This document shows, piece by piece, positions 1-9,385 of a stretch of DNA of 64,000 bases. The stretch lies in contig CAVRJN010000008.1 in the NCBI GenBank assembly GCA_963721585.1, positions 1,054,001 through 1,118,000 on the forward strand, written 5' to 3'. Under the pieces are notes generated by a model, which did not search any database, was not told the origin of the DNA, and saw only the letters and a program-made list of their open reading frames with translations. How positions within the stretch are numbered: the stretch's first letter is position 1; each line of letters begins with the position of its first letter. The stretch comes from Bog-473 sp963721585 (GTDB lineage Bacteria > Actinomycetota > Acidimicrobiia > Acidimicrobiales > RAAP-2). Both the position numbers and the translations under genes were made by a program.

Positions 1-380
1 TCGACGGCGATGGAGTCGCCGGCGACCACGCCGAGCTTGAAGTAGCCGACCGCGACGGTGGCGAGGATGACCAGGGTGGCGGCCGGGAGGATGCGTCGCA
101 TCCGGCGGGCGTAGAAGTGGATGATCGACGTGCGCCCCGACGTGGCACGCTCGCGGAGGAGGAGCCCGGTGATCACAAACCCGGAGATGACGAAGAAGAC
201 ATCGACCCCGACGAAGCCGCCGGTGACCCCGGGGATGTCGGCGTGGTACAGGACAACCAGCAGCACCGCCACCGCCCGGAGCCCTTCCACGTCGGGCCGG
301 AACGGTCGGTCGCTTGGCGCGGTGCCGGCTTCGTCACCGGTAGGGGCGGACAGCTCGCCTAGCGCAATCGGTACGCCCAT
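1..380 (-). CDS. Acyltransferase 3 family membrane protein (OafA/YrhL-like), 3' part missing
   Basis: The reverse strand from the ATG at 380 encodes about 126 residues before running off the left edge. Residues around 27-39 read FRPDVEGLRAVAV, the N-terminal signature of acyltransferase-3 (OafA/YrhL) proteins, followed by a hydrophobic helix, a GFVGVDVFFVISGFVITG stretch, and RRMRRILPA before the next membrane segment. These multi-pass proteins transfer acetyl or other acyl groups to cell-surface sugars. The short hydrophilic leader before the signature is unusual but compatible. The gene is divergent from nothing visible; gatB ends 270 bp away. Substrate cannot be told from this fragment. 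The 381-649 gap holds no recognisable gene. Confidence 0.85.
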   Translation of the reverse strand, partial: MGVPIALGELSAPTGDEAGTAPSDRPFRPDVEGLRAVAVLLVVLYHADIPGVTGGFVGVDVFFVISGFVITGLLLRERATSGRTSIIHFYARRMRRILPAATLVILATVAVGYFKLGVVAGDSIAV

Positions 381-649
381 CTGCCCCGGGTGATTGTCAT
401 GCGGAATGGTACCTGCCGATGCGGGCCGGCGCTCAGAGGTGCGACGGGAGCCGAATTGGAGGTCGGCACGGCTTTCGTCCTGCCCCAGCTTGTACCACCA
501 TCGTTCGATGCACGGCGGGGATGGACCATCTCCGCGAACGCCAACGACAGCTCACCTTCGTCGGCCCCACGGGTCGGACCATGACGTCGCGCCCCTCGCC
601 ATTGTGGACCAGGGTCACCGGTGGCAGCGGATCAGGTCGGTCGGGCCGA

Positions 650-2086
650 CTATGGGTCGCGGCGCCTGCTGAGTTCCGCCGCCACTTCCTTGCCATTGGC
701 CTTTCGTCCCGTGGCCTCCATGACCGCGTTGACGAAGAACCCCCTCAGCTTGTCCTCGCCGGCGACGAAGCGCGCCCACTCGTCGGGGTGCGCCGCGATC
801 AGCTCGTCGAGCACGGCCCCGAGAGTGTCCGATCCGAGGGCCTCGAAGCCCATCTCCTTGGCGACTGCGGCCGGGTCTCCGCCGCCTCGCTCGAGGAGCG
901 CGCCGAGGACGGCCTTGGATTGGGTCGCCGAGAGCTGGCCTCCCGACTCCATGGCAAGCGTTGAGACGAACGACGTCGGGTCCATCTGCAGCCCCGCCTC
1001 GCTCTGCGCAGCGACCTCGTTGGCGGCACGGGCCAGGGCGAGTTTGGCGGGCACGCCATCGTCGGCGGCCGCGGTGACCAACCCGTCGAGACCCAGGTCG
1101 ACGACCGCACGGATCTGGTCCGTCTCGGCTCCAGTCGGTGCCCCACCGAGCGCCGATGCCAGGACCGCCCGCCGATCCGCCGGCATGGCGCCCAGGCCAT
1201 CACGCACCCTCTCCTGCCACGCGGCATCGGGTGCCAGGGGCACCAGGTCCGGCTCGGGGAAGTAGCGATAGTCGTTGGCCTCCTCTTTGGAGCGCATGGA
1301 GTCGGTACGCCCCGCCGACTCGTCCCAGTGCCGGGTCTCCTGGTGCACGGTGCCACCGGACTCGACAAGGGCGATCTGGCGCGCCGCCTCGTACTCGAGT
1401 GCCCGTCCCAGCGACCGCAATGAGTTCAGGTTCTTGATCTCGCAACGGGTACCGAAGGCGGCCGTGCCGACCGGGCGAACCGAGACGTTGGCGTCCACCC
1501 TCATCGATCCCTCCTCCATGCGTCCGTCGGAGGCACCCGTCGCCACGAGGATGCCCCGCAGCTCGCTGGCGTAGGCCCTCGCCTGGGCGACCGTCCGGAT
1601 GTCGGGCTCGCTCACGATCTCGACCAGAGGGACGCCGGACCGGTTGTAGTCCACCAGTGCGTGCAGCGCCGCGTTGATACGGCCGCTCGCCCCGACGTGC
1701 GTCAGCTTGCCGGTGTCCTCCTCCATATGCGCCCGGGTCACGCCCACGCGGAACCCGTCGGGGAGCTCGAGCCACCCGTCCGCGTTGAGCGGGAGGTCGT
1801 ACTGGCTGATCTGATAATCCTTCGCCTGATCCGGGTAGAAGTAGTTCTTCCGCGAGAACTCCGACGGCCGGATGTCGCAGTGCAGGGCAGCACCGATGCG
1901 CATGGCGAACTCGACCGCCTGCTCGTTGATGACCGGCAACGAGCCCGGCAGACCCAGGCAGGTGGGACAGATGTTCACGTTCGGCTCGTCGCCGAACGCG
2001 TTGCGGCACCCGCAGAACAGCTTGGTGGCCGTCTGCAGCTCGCAGTGCACCTCGAGCCCGATCACCATCTCCCAGTCCGTGCTCAC
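650..2086 (-). CDS. gatB: Asp-tRNA(Asn)/Glu-tRNA(Gln) amidotransferase subunit B
   Basis: Encodes 478 residues, the usual GatB length. GatB is the kinase/tRNA-binding subunit of GatCAB, which converts mis-charged Glu-tRNA(Gln) and/or Asp-tRNA(Asn) to the amide form in the cytoplasm. The zinc-site cysteines (C25, C27, C40, C43; motif CPTCLGLPGSLPVIN) and the acidic HMEEDTGK motif at 120-127 are present; the last ~150 residues form the YqeY-like tail. I chose the GTG at 2086 because its GTGA overlaps the gatA stop and the conserved VIGLEVHCELQT follows at once; a longer upstream reading lies inside gatA. It is the last gene of the hydrolase-gatC-gatA-gatB operon. Presence of the complex implies a glnS- and/or asnS-deficient organism. 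Confidence 0.97.
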   Translation of the reverse strand: MSTDWEMVIGLEVHCELQTATKLFCGCRNAFGDEPNVNICPTCLGLPGSLPVINEQAVEFAMRIGAALHCDIRPSEFSRKNYFYPDQAKDYQISQYDLPLNADGWLELPDGFRVGVTRAHMEEDTGKLTHVGASGRINAALHALVDYNRSGVPLVEIVSEPDIRTVAQARAYASELRGILVATGASDGRMEEGSMRVDANVSVRPVGTAAFGTRCEIKNLNSLRSLGRALEYEAARQIALVESGGTVHQETRHWDESAGRTDSMRSKEEANDYRYFPEPDLVPLAPDAAWQERVRDGLGAMPADRRAVLASALGGAPTGAETDQIRAVVDLGLDGLVTAAADDGVPAKLALARAANEVAAQSEAGLQMDPTSFVSTLAMESGGQLSATQSKAVLGALLERGGGDPAAVAKEMGFEALGSDTLGAVLDELIAAHPDEWARFVAGEDKLRGFFVNAVMEATGRKANGKEVAAELSRRRDP

Positions 2087-3531
2087 GATCGCGAGGCCCC
2101 CGCCCCCTTTGGTGCGTGCGTCTCCACCACCTGCGCCACGCGGAACAGAAGTGCCTCCTGCAAAGCGGGCGCGAGCACCTGCACGCCCACCGGCAGCCCG
2201 TCGACCCCCCCGCCGAAGGGCACTGAGATGGCAGGGTGTCCCGCCAGGTTGGACGGGATGGTGCACACGTCGTTCATGTACATCGCCATGGGATCGTCCA
2301 CCTTGGCGCCCACGTCGAACGCCGTGGTCGGTGCCGTCGCACCCAACAGGACGTCATAGGACGAATACGCCCGATCGAACGCCTGCATCACCAACGTGCG
2401 CACCCGCTGCGCCTGCGCGTAGTACGCGTCGTAGTAGCCGGCCGACAAGGCATACGTCCCCAGCATGATCCGCCGCTTGACCTCCGCCCCGAATCCCGCC
2501 GTGCGGGTCGCCGTGTTCATAGCGGCGACGTCCTCGCCCTCGACGTCGACGCGCAGCCCGTAGCGGACCCCGTCGTAGCGGGCGAGGTTGGACGAGGCCT
2601 CGGCGGGCGCGATCAGGTAGTACGCCGAGAGCCCGTACCCGAACTCGGGCACCGACACCTCCTCCACCTTGGCCCCGGCACCGGCCAACGCATCGGCGGC
2701 CTCGCGCACCCGGCTCACCACGTCGGGCGCGCACCCCTCGACGAGGTCCCGGCACAGCCCGACCCTGATGCCCTCGACCCCGTGGTGCACCGTCGCCAGC
2801 GTCGGCTCGGTCGCCGAGGGCAACGAGGTGCTGTCGAGCGTGTCATGGCCCGCCAGGACGTCGAACAACAGCGCGGCGTCCTCGACGGTTGTCGCAAACG
2901 GTCCGATCTGATCGAGGGAACTGGCGAAGGCCACCAACCCGTAGCGGGACACGCGGCCGTAGGTGGGTTTCATCCCGACCACCCCGCACAAGGCGGCCGG
3001 CTGGCGGATCGAACCGCCCGTGTCCGACCCCAGGGCAAGGGGGGTGAAGCCGGCCGCCACGGACGCGGCGGACCCGCCGCTGCTGCCGCCGGGGACCTTG
3101 GCGGTATTGCGCGGGTTGCGGGTCGGCCCGAAGGCCGAGTTCTCCGTCGAGCTGCCCATGGCGAACTCGTCCATGTTCGTCTTCCCCAGGCCGATCCCTC
3201 CCGCCCGGCGCACCACCTCCACCACGGTGGCGTCATACGGCGGGTGCCAGTTCTCCAGGATCTTCGAGCCGCACGTCGTCAGCGCTCCCCGCGTGCACAA
3301 GTTGTCCTTGAGTGCCACCGGCACTCCCGCCAGCGGGCCCGGGTCCCGCCCCGCCGCCACCGCGGCGTCGACCGCATCGGCCTCGGCCCGCGCCTCGTCG
3401 GCCAGAAGGCACAAGAACGCGTGGAACGCCCCGTCGCCGGCGTCCACGGCGGCCAGTGCCGCGTCGACCACCTCACGGGCGGATCGCTCGCCGGAGCGGA
3501 CCTCGGCCGCCAGGGTCGTCGCCGTCGTCAC
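2083..3531 (-). CDS. gatA: Asp/Glu-tRNA amidotransferase subunit A
   Basis: A 482-residue amidase-signature protein that hydrolyses glutamine and supplies ammonia to GatB. The Ser-cisSer-Lys triad is visible: K75 in VALKDN, S150 in GGSSGGSA, and nucleophile S174 in GSDTGGSIRQPA, with spacing equal to that known for GatA. The ATG overlaps the gatC stop by 4 bp (ATGA), and its own TGA overlaps the gatB start, so the three subunits are probably translationally coupled. The MKPTYGRVSRYGL block downstream also fits GatA rather than a generic amidase. Confidence 0.97.
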   Translation of the reverse strand: MTTATTLAAEVRSGERSAREVVDAALAAVDAGDGAFHAFLCLLADEARAEADAVDAAVAAGRDPGPLAGVPVALKDNLCTRGALTTCGSKILENWHPPYDATVVEVVRRAGGIGLGKTNMDEFAMGSSTENSAFGPTRNPRNTAKVPGGSSGGSAASVAAGFTPLALGSDTGGSIRQPAALCGVVGMKPTYGRVSRYGLVAFASSLDQIGPFATTVEDAALLFDVLAGHDTLDSTSLPSATEPTLATVHHGVEGIRVGLCRDLVEGCAPDVVSRVREAADALAGAGAKVEEVSVPEFGYGLSAYYLIAPAEASSNLARYDGVRYGLRVDVEGEDVAAMNTATRTAGFGAEVKRRIMLGTYALSAGYYDAYYAQAQRVRTLVMQAFDRAYSSYDVLLGATAPTTAFDVGAKVDDPMAMYMNDVCTIPSNLAGHPAISVPFGGGVDGLPVGVQVLAPALQEALLFRVAQVVETHAPKGAGASRS

Positions 3532-3836
3532 GGCGCCTCCCCACCGATGCGCGGCACGCGGAAGCGGTGGTCCTCCACCGCGGGTGCGGCTTCGAGCACT
3601 TCGTCCCGGTCCAGGCTCGGGCGGGGTTCATCGGCCCGCAGCACGTTCCGGAGCGCGATCGGGTGCGATGACGGTTCCAGGTGCGACAGGTCGAGCGACG
3701 CGACATCGGCCGCATGGTCGAGCACTGTCCGCAGTTGCGCCGTGAAGAGCTCGACCTCTTCGTCGCTCAGGTCGAGCCGGGCCAGAAGGGCCACGTGCAC
3801 GACGTCCTCCCGGCTCAACGCCGCGCGGTCGGTCAC
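3528..3836 (-). CDS. gatC: Asp/Glu-tRNA amidotransferase subunit C
   Basis: A 102-residue GatC, the small belt-like subunit that stabilises the GatA-GatB interface. It shows the family pattern: SREDVVHVALLARLDLSDEE near the N-terminus, a middle amphipathic helix, and a C-terminal segment rich in R, D and P with LRADEPRPSLDRDEVL. Both ends overlap neighbours by 4 bp: its ATG with the stop of the upstream hydrolase and its stop with gatA. Gene order C-A-B is the common bacterial one. Confidence 0.95.
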   Translation of the reverse strand: MTDRAALSREDVVHVALLARLDLSDEEVELFTAQLRTVLDHAADVASLDLSHLEPSSHPIALRNVLRADEPRPSLDRDEVLEAAPAVEDHRFRVPRIGGEAP

Positions 3837-4594
3837 GAGCGCGCTGGCAGCACGCCGGTGACGAACGCAACCGTCCGCGCCTCGATCTCGTCCTTGTCCC
3901 AGTCCAGCGTGGCCACGTGGAAGCTCCGCTCCAGCATCACCTGCTCCACCGGTCCCTTGGCCCGGGCCACCAATTTCTGGCTCGAGACGGGATCCACGAC
4001 ATGATCCTGCACGCTGGTGAACGCGAGGACGGGGCAGGTCACCGCCTCGAGCTCCGCCTCGACCCCGGCCGCGGCGTCGAACAGCGAGAGGGCGGCCCGT
4101 AGCGGGAGACCTGCATACGCAGCCTCCACCGCACCGTCCATGGCGATGTCCGACCCGATGCCGGGTGCGACCTCGTCGCCGGCGTCGACCATGGCCTGGA
4201 CGAAACCGATCGTGCCGGCATCGGGCGGCGAGAGGAGCGGGTTGACGAGGGCGAGCGCGGCGATCTCAAGGTGATGCTCGGCCAGCCACACGGCCAACGT
4301 GCCGCCCATGGAGAGCCCGACGACCGCGACACCGTCGCTGCGCGCCGCCAGCGCGGTGTAGGCCGCCTCGGCCGCAGCCGACCAGTCCTCCCACCGCGTG
4401 TCGAGCATGTCCTCTATCTGGGTGCCGTGGCCCGGGAGCAGTGGCATCTCGACGGTGAACCCGGCATCGGCCAGCGCGAGCGCCAGGCCCCGCGTCGACT
4501 GCGGGTTGCCCGTGAAGCCGTGCAGGACCAGCGCACCGCGGGTGTCACCCGTGGTGGAGTACGGCTCTGCACCGGGGATAATGGAAGCTGACAC
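3833..4594 (-). CDS. Alpha/beta hydrolase, Est30/monoacylglycerol-lipase-like carboxylesterase
   Basis: Encodes 253 residues with an alpha/beta-hydrolase layout: oxyanion region HGFTG at 25-29, nucleophile S95 in GLSMGG, acid D197 in SVQDHVVD and histidine H226 in SFHVATLDWD. Length and motifs match small carboxylesterases that cleave short- to medium-chain esters or monoglycerides; there is no signal peptide, so it is cytoplasmic. The GTG at 4594 is chosen because a TAGGCT hexamer lies 8 bases upstream; longer readings cross the SCP2 gene on the other strand. It heads the operon with gatCAB, a neighbour whose link to tRNA amidation is unclear. The natural substrate is unknown. Confidence 0.85.
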   Translation of the reverse strand: MSASIIPGAEPYSTTGDTRGALVLHGFTGNPQSTRGLALALADAGFTVEMPLLPGHGTQIEDMLDTRWEDWSAAAEAAYTALAARSDGVAVVGLSMGGTLAVWLAEHHLEIAALALVNPLLSPPDAGTIGFVQAMVDAGDEVAPGIGSDIAMDGAVEAAYAGLPLRAALSLFDAAAGVEAELEAVTCPVLAFTSVQDHVVDPVSSQKLVARAKGPVEQVMLERSFHVATLDWDKDEIEARTVAFVTGVLPARS

Positions 4595-4724
4595 AGAGGG
4601 GCAGCCTACCGGCGAGGCGAGTAGGGTTCCGGCGGCCAGGGGGCTCCGGATCGGAGGCAACCGGGGCCCGCACGACGACCGAGACCGAAGAAGCCGACAC
4701 CGAAGAAGACGAAGGAGCGCTGCC

Positions 4725-5138
4725 ATGCCGTCGTACCCGTTTCTGAGTGACGAGTGGCTGGACGAGGCTCGCAACATCCGCGCCGAGTACGAGGGCAAGA
4801 CTCCCCCCGTCCCCCACGTCGTCCGCATGAACCTGGTGGTGACGGCCGTCCCGTTCTCCGACGAGGACATCCACGCCCACATGGACACCTCGAGCGGTGA
4901 ACTCGTCCTCGACACCGGGCACCTCGAGACGCAGGACCTCAAGGTCACGGTGGACTACGACACCGCGAAGGCAATCCTCATTGAGGGCAACCCCCAGGCC
5001 GGCATGCAGGCCTTCATGGCGGGCAAGGTGCGGGTCGAGGGCGATATGGCCAAGCTGATGGCACTGCAGGCCGCACCGGCCGCGAGCGATCCCGCGGCTG
5101 CCGAGATGGCCGCACGTTTGCGCGACATCACCGCCTGA
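4725..5138 (+). CDS. SCP2 sterol-binding domain protein
   Basis: A 137-residue single-domain protein resembling the SCP2/sterol carrier fold. Features include an alternating beta region (VVRMNLVVTAVPFSDEDIHAHMDTS, split here by its own turns), then TVDYDTAKAILIEGNPQA and FMAGKVRVEGDMAKLM, the typical C-terminal SCP2 signature. Such proteins bind acyl-CoA or sterol-like lipids in the cytoplasm. The ATG at 4725 has a good ribosome site (GAAGGAG, 7 bases upstream). It is divergent from the hydrolase-gatCAB operon with about 130 bp between starts. It fits with the lipid-CoA genes later in the window. Confidence 0.88.
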   Translation: MPSYPFLSDEWLDEARNIRAEYEGKTPPVPHVVRMNLVVTAVPFSDEDIHAHMDTSSGELVLDTGHLETQDLKVTVDYDTAKAILIEGNPQAGMQAFMAGKVRVEGDMAKLMALQAAPAASDPAAAEMAARLRDITA

Positions 5139-5160
5139 CCGGTCCGCCGATCCGCCGCGT

Positions 5161-6813
5161 TCAGCCGTTATCCGCCGGCCGCTGCACCACCCGCCGGTCA
5201 CGCGGCATGGACCGGATGAAGAGAGCGAAGAGCAACGCCAGCCCGGCCGCGCCGGCACCGACCCAGAACGAGACGCTGAAGCTGTGGAGCAGCGCGGTGC
5301 TGTGGTGCACGTTTCCGAGGCCGGACCGCCGGGCGATCGACTCCTGGATCGTCAGGACGGCCTGAATGCCGGCGACCTCCCCGACCTGGGCCGCGAGAAG
5401 CTGTGCCGCGCTCATGACGCCGTACTCCGACTCCTTCAGCTCGTTGGACATGGTGGCTGAGGTCGCAGGGTTGGAGACGCCCATGCCGAGTCCCGAAAGC
5501 GCAAGCGCCACCAGAATGATCACCAGCCCGGCCGACGCGCTCAGCGTCGCGAACAGGATCATGGAGAGGAACAGCGATCCGGCACCGAACAGCGTGGCGG
5601 TGCGCTCCCCCGTCCGCACCGTCATGTAGCCCGCAACGGGCGCGCTGATGGCGAAGACGAGTGGCCGGGCCACCGAAATGAAGCCGACCTGGGACACGCT
5701 GTAGCCGTAGACCTGCTCCATGAGCAGCGGGAACAAGAAGAAGCCGCCGAAGTAGGCGAAGCTCGCGAACGCCTTGGTTCCCATCGGGAACACGAAGTTC
5801 CGGCGCCGCCAGTACGTCGCCGGCACGAGCGGTGTGGCGAAGGTCACCTCCTGGCGGACGAAGACGACCCCCAGCACGGCGGCGACAAGCCCACAGGTGA
5901 TGGTTGCCGGTGCACTCCACCCCACGATGGGGCCGATGCTCAGCACCAGCATGGCAGCCGTGACCGACCCGGCCAGGCTCCAGATCCCGACCCAGTCCAT
6001 CCCGTCCCAGACGCCCGAGTGCCGGACCCGGCGGGAACGGCGCCCGTCAGCCCACCCGCCGTCGGTGGGGCCCTCGGCAGCGAGGTTGTCGCGCCGTGCC
6101 CGCGTGCCTGTCGGCAACAGCAGGGCGACGACCACCGAGGCGATGACCAGCAGGACGAGCTGGCCCCAGAAGAGCGTCCGCCACCCGAAGTATTGGATCA
6201 CGGGCGAACCCAAGGTCACACCGAGCACGGGGCCCCCGGCACCGACCAGTGACCACCAACCCAGCGCCTTGACGCGATCCTGGCGTGAGAAGAGCTCGAG
6301 GATGATCGCCATCGAGGCCGTGCCGGTCGCCGCACCCTGCACGCCGTCGAGGGCGCGGGCGAACAGCAACATGCCGACATCGGGCGCGGTCGCGGTGAGG
6401 ATCGCACTGACCATGGCCCCGATCAGGCCGAACTGATAGAGCCGGCGATGGCCGAACAGATCCCCGGCCTTGCCGAAGAACGGCGCTGCCACCCCGAAGG
6501 CCAGCAGCGGCCCGGTGGAAGCCCAGGCGAGAACGGAGAAGTTCGTATGGAAGTCCGCCTTGACCGTGGGCAGCGCGACCACGAAGACGGTGAAGGTGAT
6601 GTTGAGAGAGAGCAGTCCGGCCAGCAGCGCGACCAGGGCCCACCACTGGTAGCGCGGACTGCGGACGGCCCGGTCCGTGACGCGACGGTGCAGGAGGACG
6701 AACCAGTTGGTCTCGACGGATCCATCCGCCCCCATCGTCCCCATGGCGCCGCCACCGGGGTCGAACGTGGGGTCGAGGAGGACGTCGGCCTGCTCGTCCC
6801 CGGGTTCCTCCAC
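5161..6813 (-). CDS. MFS drug-resistance transporter, DHA2 (14-helix) type
   Basis: Encodes about 550 residues with roughly 14 hydrophobic helices. The loop-2 motif is GKAGDLFGHRRLYQFG, and GPVLGVTLGSPVIQYFGW resembles motif C of proton antiporters, so it probably exports hydrophobic compounds. A hydrophilic N-terminal tail of about 50 residues precedes helix 1. The start is put at GTG 6813 because a TAGGGT hexamer sits exactly 7 bases upstream, the leaderless spacing seen at many genes here; a GTG three codons earlier (6822) would lie inside that hexamer. It follows the kinase and the small Cys/His gene on the same strand but appears to have its own promoter. Substrate is not predictable. 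Confidence 0.88.
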   Translation of the reverse strand: MEEPGDEQADVLLDPTFDPGGGAMGTMGADGSVETNWFVLLHRRVTDRAVRSPRYQWWALVALLAGLLSLNITFTVFVVALPTVKADFHTNFSVLAWASTGPLLAFGVAAPFFGKAGDLFGHRRLYQFGLIGAMVSAILTATAPDVGMLLFARALDGVQGAATGTASMAIILELFSRQDRVKALGWWSLVGAGGPVLGVTLGSPVIQYFGWRTLFWGQLVLLVIASVVVALLLPTGTRARRDNLAAEGPTDGGWADGRRSRRVRHSGVWDGMDWVGIWSLAGSVTAAMLVLSIGPIVGWSAPATITCGLVAAVLGVVFVRQEVTFATPLVPATYWRRRNFVFPMGTKAFASFAYFGGFFLFPLLMEQVYGYSVSQVGFISVARPLVFAISAPVAGYMTVRTGERTATLFGAGSLFLSMILFATLSASAGLVIILVALALSGLGMGVSNPATSATMSNELKESEYGVMSAAQLLAAQVGEVAGIQAVLTIQESIARRSGLGNVHHSTALLHSFSVSFWVGAGAAGLALLFALFIRSMPRDRRVVQRPADNG

Positions 6814-6903
6814 CCGGGACACCCTAGGTGCCAGGTCCCGGGCGTCTCCTGCCCCTCCGGCACCTCACAGTGAGGCGCTCGGGGCGTACCGGCGACAGGG
6901 TCG

Positions 6904-7218
6904 TCAGCGCAGGCCGCGCAGGCGGAACCACCAGTTCGGGTCGCGGCCGTGGGCGTGGAAGTGATTCGGGATCTGCCGCATCACCCGGTCGACCGCCCAT
7001 GCACCCTCGCCGAAGCGGGCGTCGGCCACCAGGGTCAACTGGGCAACCATGTGCTCGATGTCGCTCTCCGGTGGCGTCGGGCCGTGGTGCTTCCACACCA
7101 CCATGGGCACGCCGCAGACCTCGCAGTCCGCGACCCAGCAGATCTCGTCCTCGTGGTGCCACTCCGACAGGTGCGCCGCCTCGCAGAGGTCACAGTCGGG
7201 GTCAGAAGGGAGCGCCAT
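6904..7218 (-). CDS. Small Cys/His-rich protein, HIT-like, function unknown
   Basis: A 104-residue protein with two CxxC pairs (CDLC at about 9-12 and CEVC at about 32-35), a histidine pair SEWHHEDE, and a C-terminal PNHFHAHGRDPNWWFRLRG. The CxxC pairs suggest a bound zinc, and the HFHAHGR stretch recalls the histidine triad region of HIT/GalT-fold proteins, though the exact HxHxH pattern is not present. It lies 48 bp downstream of the Ser/Thr kinase on the same strand and before the MFS gene. I do not recognise a precise function; the HIT comparison is inference. Confidence 0.65.
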   Translation of the reverse strand: MALPSDPDCDLCEAAHLSEWHHEDEICWVADCEVCGVPMVVWKHHGPTPPESDIEHMVAQLTLVADARFGEGAWAVDRVMRQIPNHFHAHGRDPNWWFRLRGLR

Positions 7219-7266
7219 CAGGGTGCGAGGGTGCGGGCGGGACCGAGAGTCGGCGGGCGGGCCGCG

Positions 7267-9315
7267 CTAGTGGGTGAAGAGCTGCACGGACGAGCCGACG
7301 TTGACGCTGGTGCCGATCGACGGCTGGGTCCCGACCACGTTGTTGTTGGGGCTGCCCGACACGCCCGAGACACTGAGCCCCTGCGCCTGCAGCGTGCTGG
7401 TGGCCTGGCTCACCGTGTCCTGGAGGACGTTGGGGACGGGCACCATCGGCGGTCCCGTCGAGACGGTGACCACCACGGATGAGCCGTACGGTGCCTGCGC
7501 ACCGCTGGCCGGCGTGGTCGAGATGACGTCGCCCGATGCCACCGTCGTGCTCGATGCGTTGGCCTGGGTCGCGCCCAGCCCGACGGCCTGGAGCGCGGCC
7601 TGCGCCTGGACGTAGCTGTAGGTGCTCGGGATGCTCGGCACGATCGCCGGCTCGTGGCCCAGCGACGGGACGAGTGTGATGGTGCTCCCGTACGGCGCCT
7701 TCGTCGGGTTCTGCGTCGCATTGAGCGACCACAGAACGAGGACCGAAGTGGCCACGGTGTTGCTGTAGGTCCCGGGTGCGCAGACCGAGAGGAAGTGCGC
7801 CGATGTGAGCGCGGCGTTGGCCTGCGCGCACGTCATGCCGGACAGCGACGGCACCGTCACATCGGGCTTGCCGGACGACAGTCTGACGGTGACCGTCGAG
7901 CCCTCCTTCTGCGAGACCTTCGGCGCCGGACTCTGCGACACCACGTCGCCGGCGGCCACGGTGATCGACGTGATCGGCGCGCCCTCCTTCAAGTTCATGT
8001 GGACCTTGTCGACCGCCACCCTGGCTTGCGCCAACGGGAGATTCACCACTGCCGGCGTCGGATGTGACGCCGTGAACACATTCGTCGCGAAGGCGGTCAC
8101 CAGGCCGGCGGCGAGGATGACGGCCAACAGGACCGCTGCGCCGATCCACCACCACTTTCGGCTCTTCCTGGGCTTGTACGGCTCCGGAGGGCCCCCCTGG
8201 CTCAGGATCGCATCACCATCACGCTTCCGACGCCGCTTCGACAGAGACGACGAATCGCCGGCCGGCTCCGCATCGAAGAGCTCGCCGGGGCCCGCCTTCG
8301 TCCCGATCGGAGTGCCGGCCGCGAGCCCCGGCGCGATCGCCGTCCCGTCGCCCACCGCGGTACCGGCGGCAAGACCGGCCGCCAAGGTCACACCCGAATC
8401 GGTCAACTCCGAGACCCCGGGGGCGCGGAAGCCGTTGATGGGTGCGGAGTCCTGGAGCTTGGGCGTGATCAACGGCAAGGGCGACGGCGTCGGCAACGCC
8501 GAGGCCAACGCACCCAGCCGGGCCGCCAGACCGGCGGCGTCCAGGCGGGCGGCCACGTCGGGCGCGGCGGCACGGGCCAGCACGTCGTCGAGCGGGCCCA
8601 ACAGGTCGTTGTGCGGCAAGGGCTGCCCGATGCGGGCCGCCAGAGTCCCCATGGTGGTGTCGGTGACGAAGGGAACGACCCCCGTCACCGCCTCGTAGAG
8701 GACCAACGCCAACGAGTACACGTCGGCCCGGCCGTCGACCGGTTTCCCCTCCGCCGCCTCGGGCGAGATGTAGCGGGCGGTCCCCACCATCGCTCCCGCC
8801 GGCTCCGTCCACGCCGCCTCCGCCAGCGCCCTGGCCACGCCGAAGTCGGCCACCCGCACCCTGCCCTCTTCGTCGAACAGGAGGTTCGCGGGCTTGATGT
8901 CCCTGTGCACCAGTCCCCGCAGGTGCGCATAGGCCAGCCCCTGTGCCACCTCGGTCCCCAACTGCGCCGCCTGGGGCAGTGACAACCGGATGTCACGATC
9001 CAACAGGTCACGCAACGATCCCCCACCCAGATACTCCAAGACCAGGTACGGCCCGTCGGCGTCGTCACCCCAGTCGAAGACGCGCAGCACGTGCGGGTGG
9101 TTCAAGGAGGCCACCGAACGGGCCTCGGCCCGGAAGCGCTTCAGGAACGCCTCGTCCGTGGCCAACCCGGGTTGGAGCACCTTCACCGCGACGTGACGTT
9201 GGAGGGACACGTCCTCGGCGAGATAGACGTGAGCTGAGGCGCCGGTGCCCAAGGCGGAGAGCAGCCGGTACCGCTTCCCAAGGACCCGGCCGATGGAGTC
9301 TGAAATCAGGGGCAT
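7267..9315 (-). CDS. Serine/threonine protein kinase with four PASTA repeats (PknB-like)
   Basis: A 682-residue membrane receptor kinase. The kinase domain spans about 15-275, with Gly loop GTGASAHVYLAE, ATP lysine K45, catalytic HRDIKPANLL (D139) and DFG at 157-159. A long Ala/Pro linker leads to KPRKSRKWWW and one transmembrane helix at about 386-410. The exterior contains four PASTA-type repeats (each with a VxVPxLxG or similar opening and a GDVVSxxPAxG-like turn), which in this family sense peptidoglycan fragments or lipid II. It probably controls cell-wall growth or division. It lies beside ligA rather than in the usual rodA/pbp cluster, and the fourth repeat ends at the stop codon. Confidence 0.95.
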   Translation of the reverse strand: MPLISDSIGRVLGKRYRLLSALGTGASAHVYLAEDVSLQRHVAVKVLQPGLATDEAFLKRFRAEARSVASLNHPHVLRVFDWGDDADGPYLVLEYLGGGSLRDLLDRDIRLSLPQAAQLGTEVAQGLAYAHLRGLVHRDIKPANLLFDEEGRVRVADFGVARALAEAAWTEPAGAMVGTARYISPEAAEGKPVDGRADVYSLALVLYEAVTGVVPFVTDTTMGTLAARIGQPLPHNDLLGPLDDVLARAAAPDVAARLDAAGLAARLGALASALPTPSPLPLITPKLQDSAPINGFRAPGVSELTDSGVTLAAGLAAGTAVGDGTAIAPGLAAGTPIGTKAGPGELFDAEPAGDSSSLSKRRRKRDGDAILSQGGPPEPYKPRKSRKWWWIGAAVLLAVILAAGLVTAFATNVFTASHPTPAVVNLPLAQARVAVDKVHMNLKEGAPITSITVAAGDVVSQSPAPKVSQKEGSTVTVRLSSGKPDVTVPSLSGMTCAQANAALTSAHFLSVCAPGTYSNTVATSVLVLWSLNATQNPTKAPYGSTITLVPSLGHEPAIVPSIPSTYSYVQAQAALQAVGLGATQANASSTTVASGDVISTTPASGAQAPYGSSVVVTVSTGPPMVPVPNVLQDTVSQATSTLQAQGLSVSGVSGSPNNNVVGTQPSIGTSVNVGSSVQLFTH

Positions 9316-9385
9316 CGGGGCGTACTCAGGCTACCGACCCCGGACACGCATCCGGTGGACACCCCCCTACCAGCAGCGGTGGTGC

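Noticed and set aside
381..649. Short frames between the acyltransferase and gatB
   Set aside because: None has a start signal or recognisable motif; treated as intergenic.
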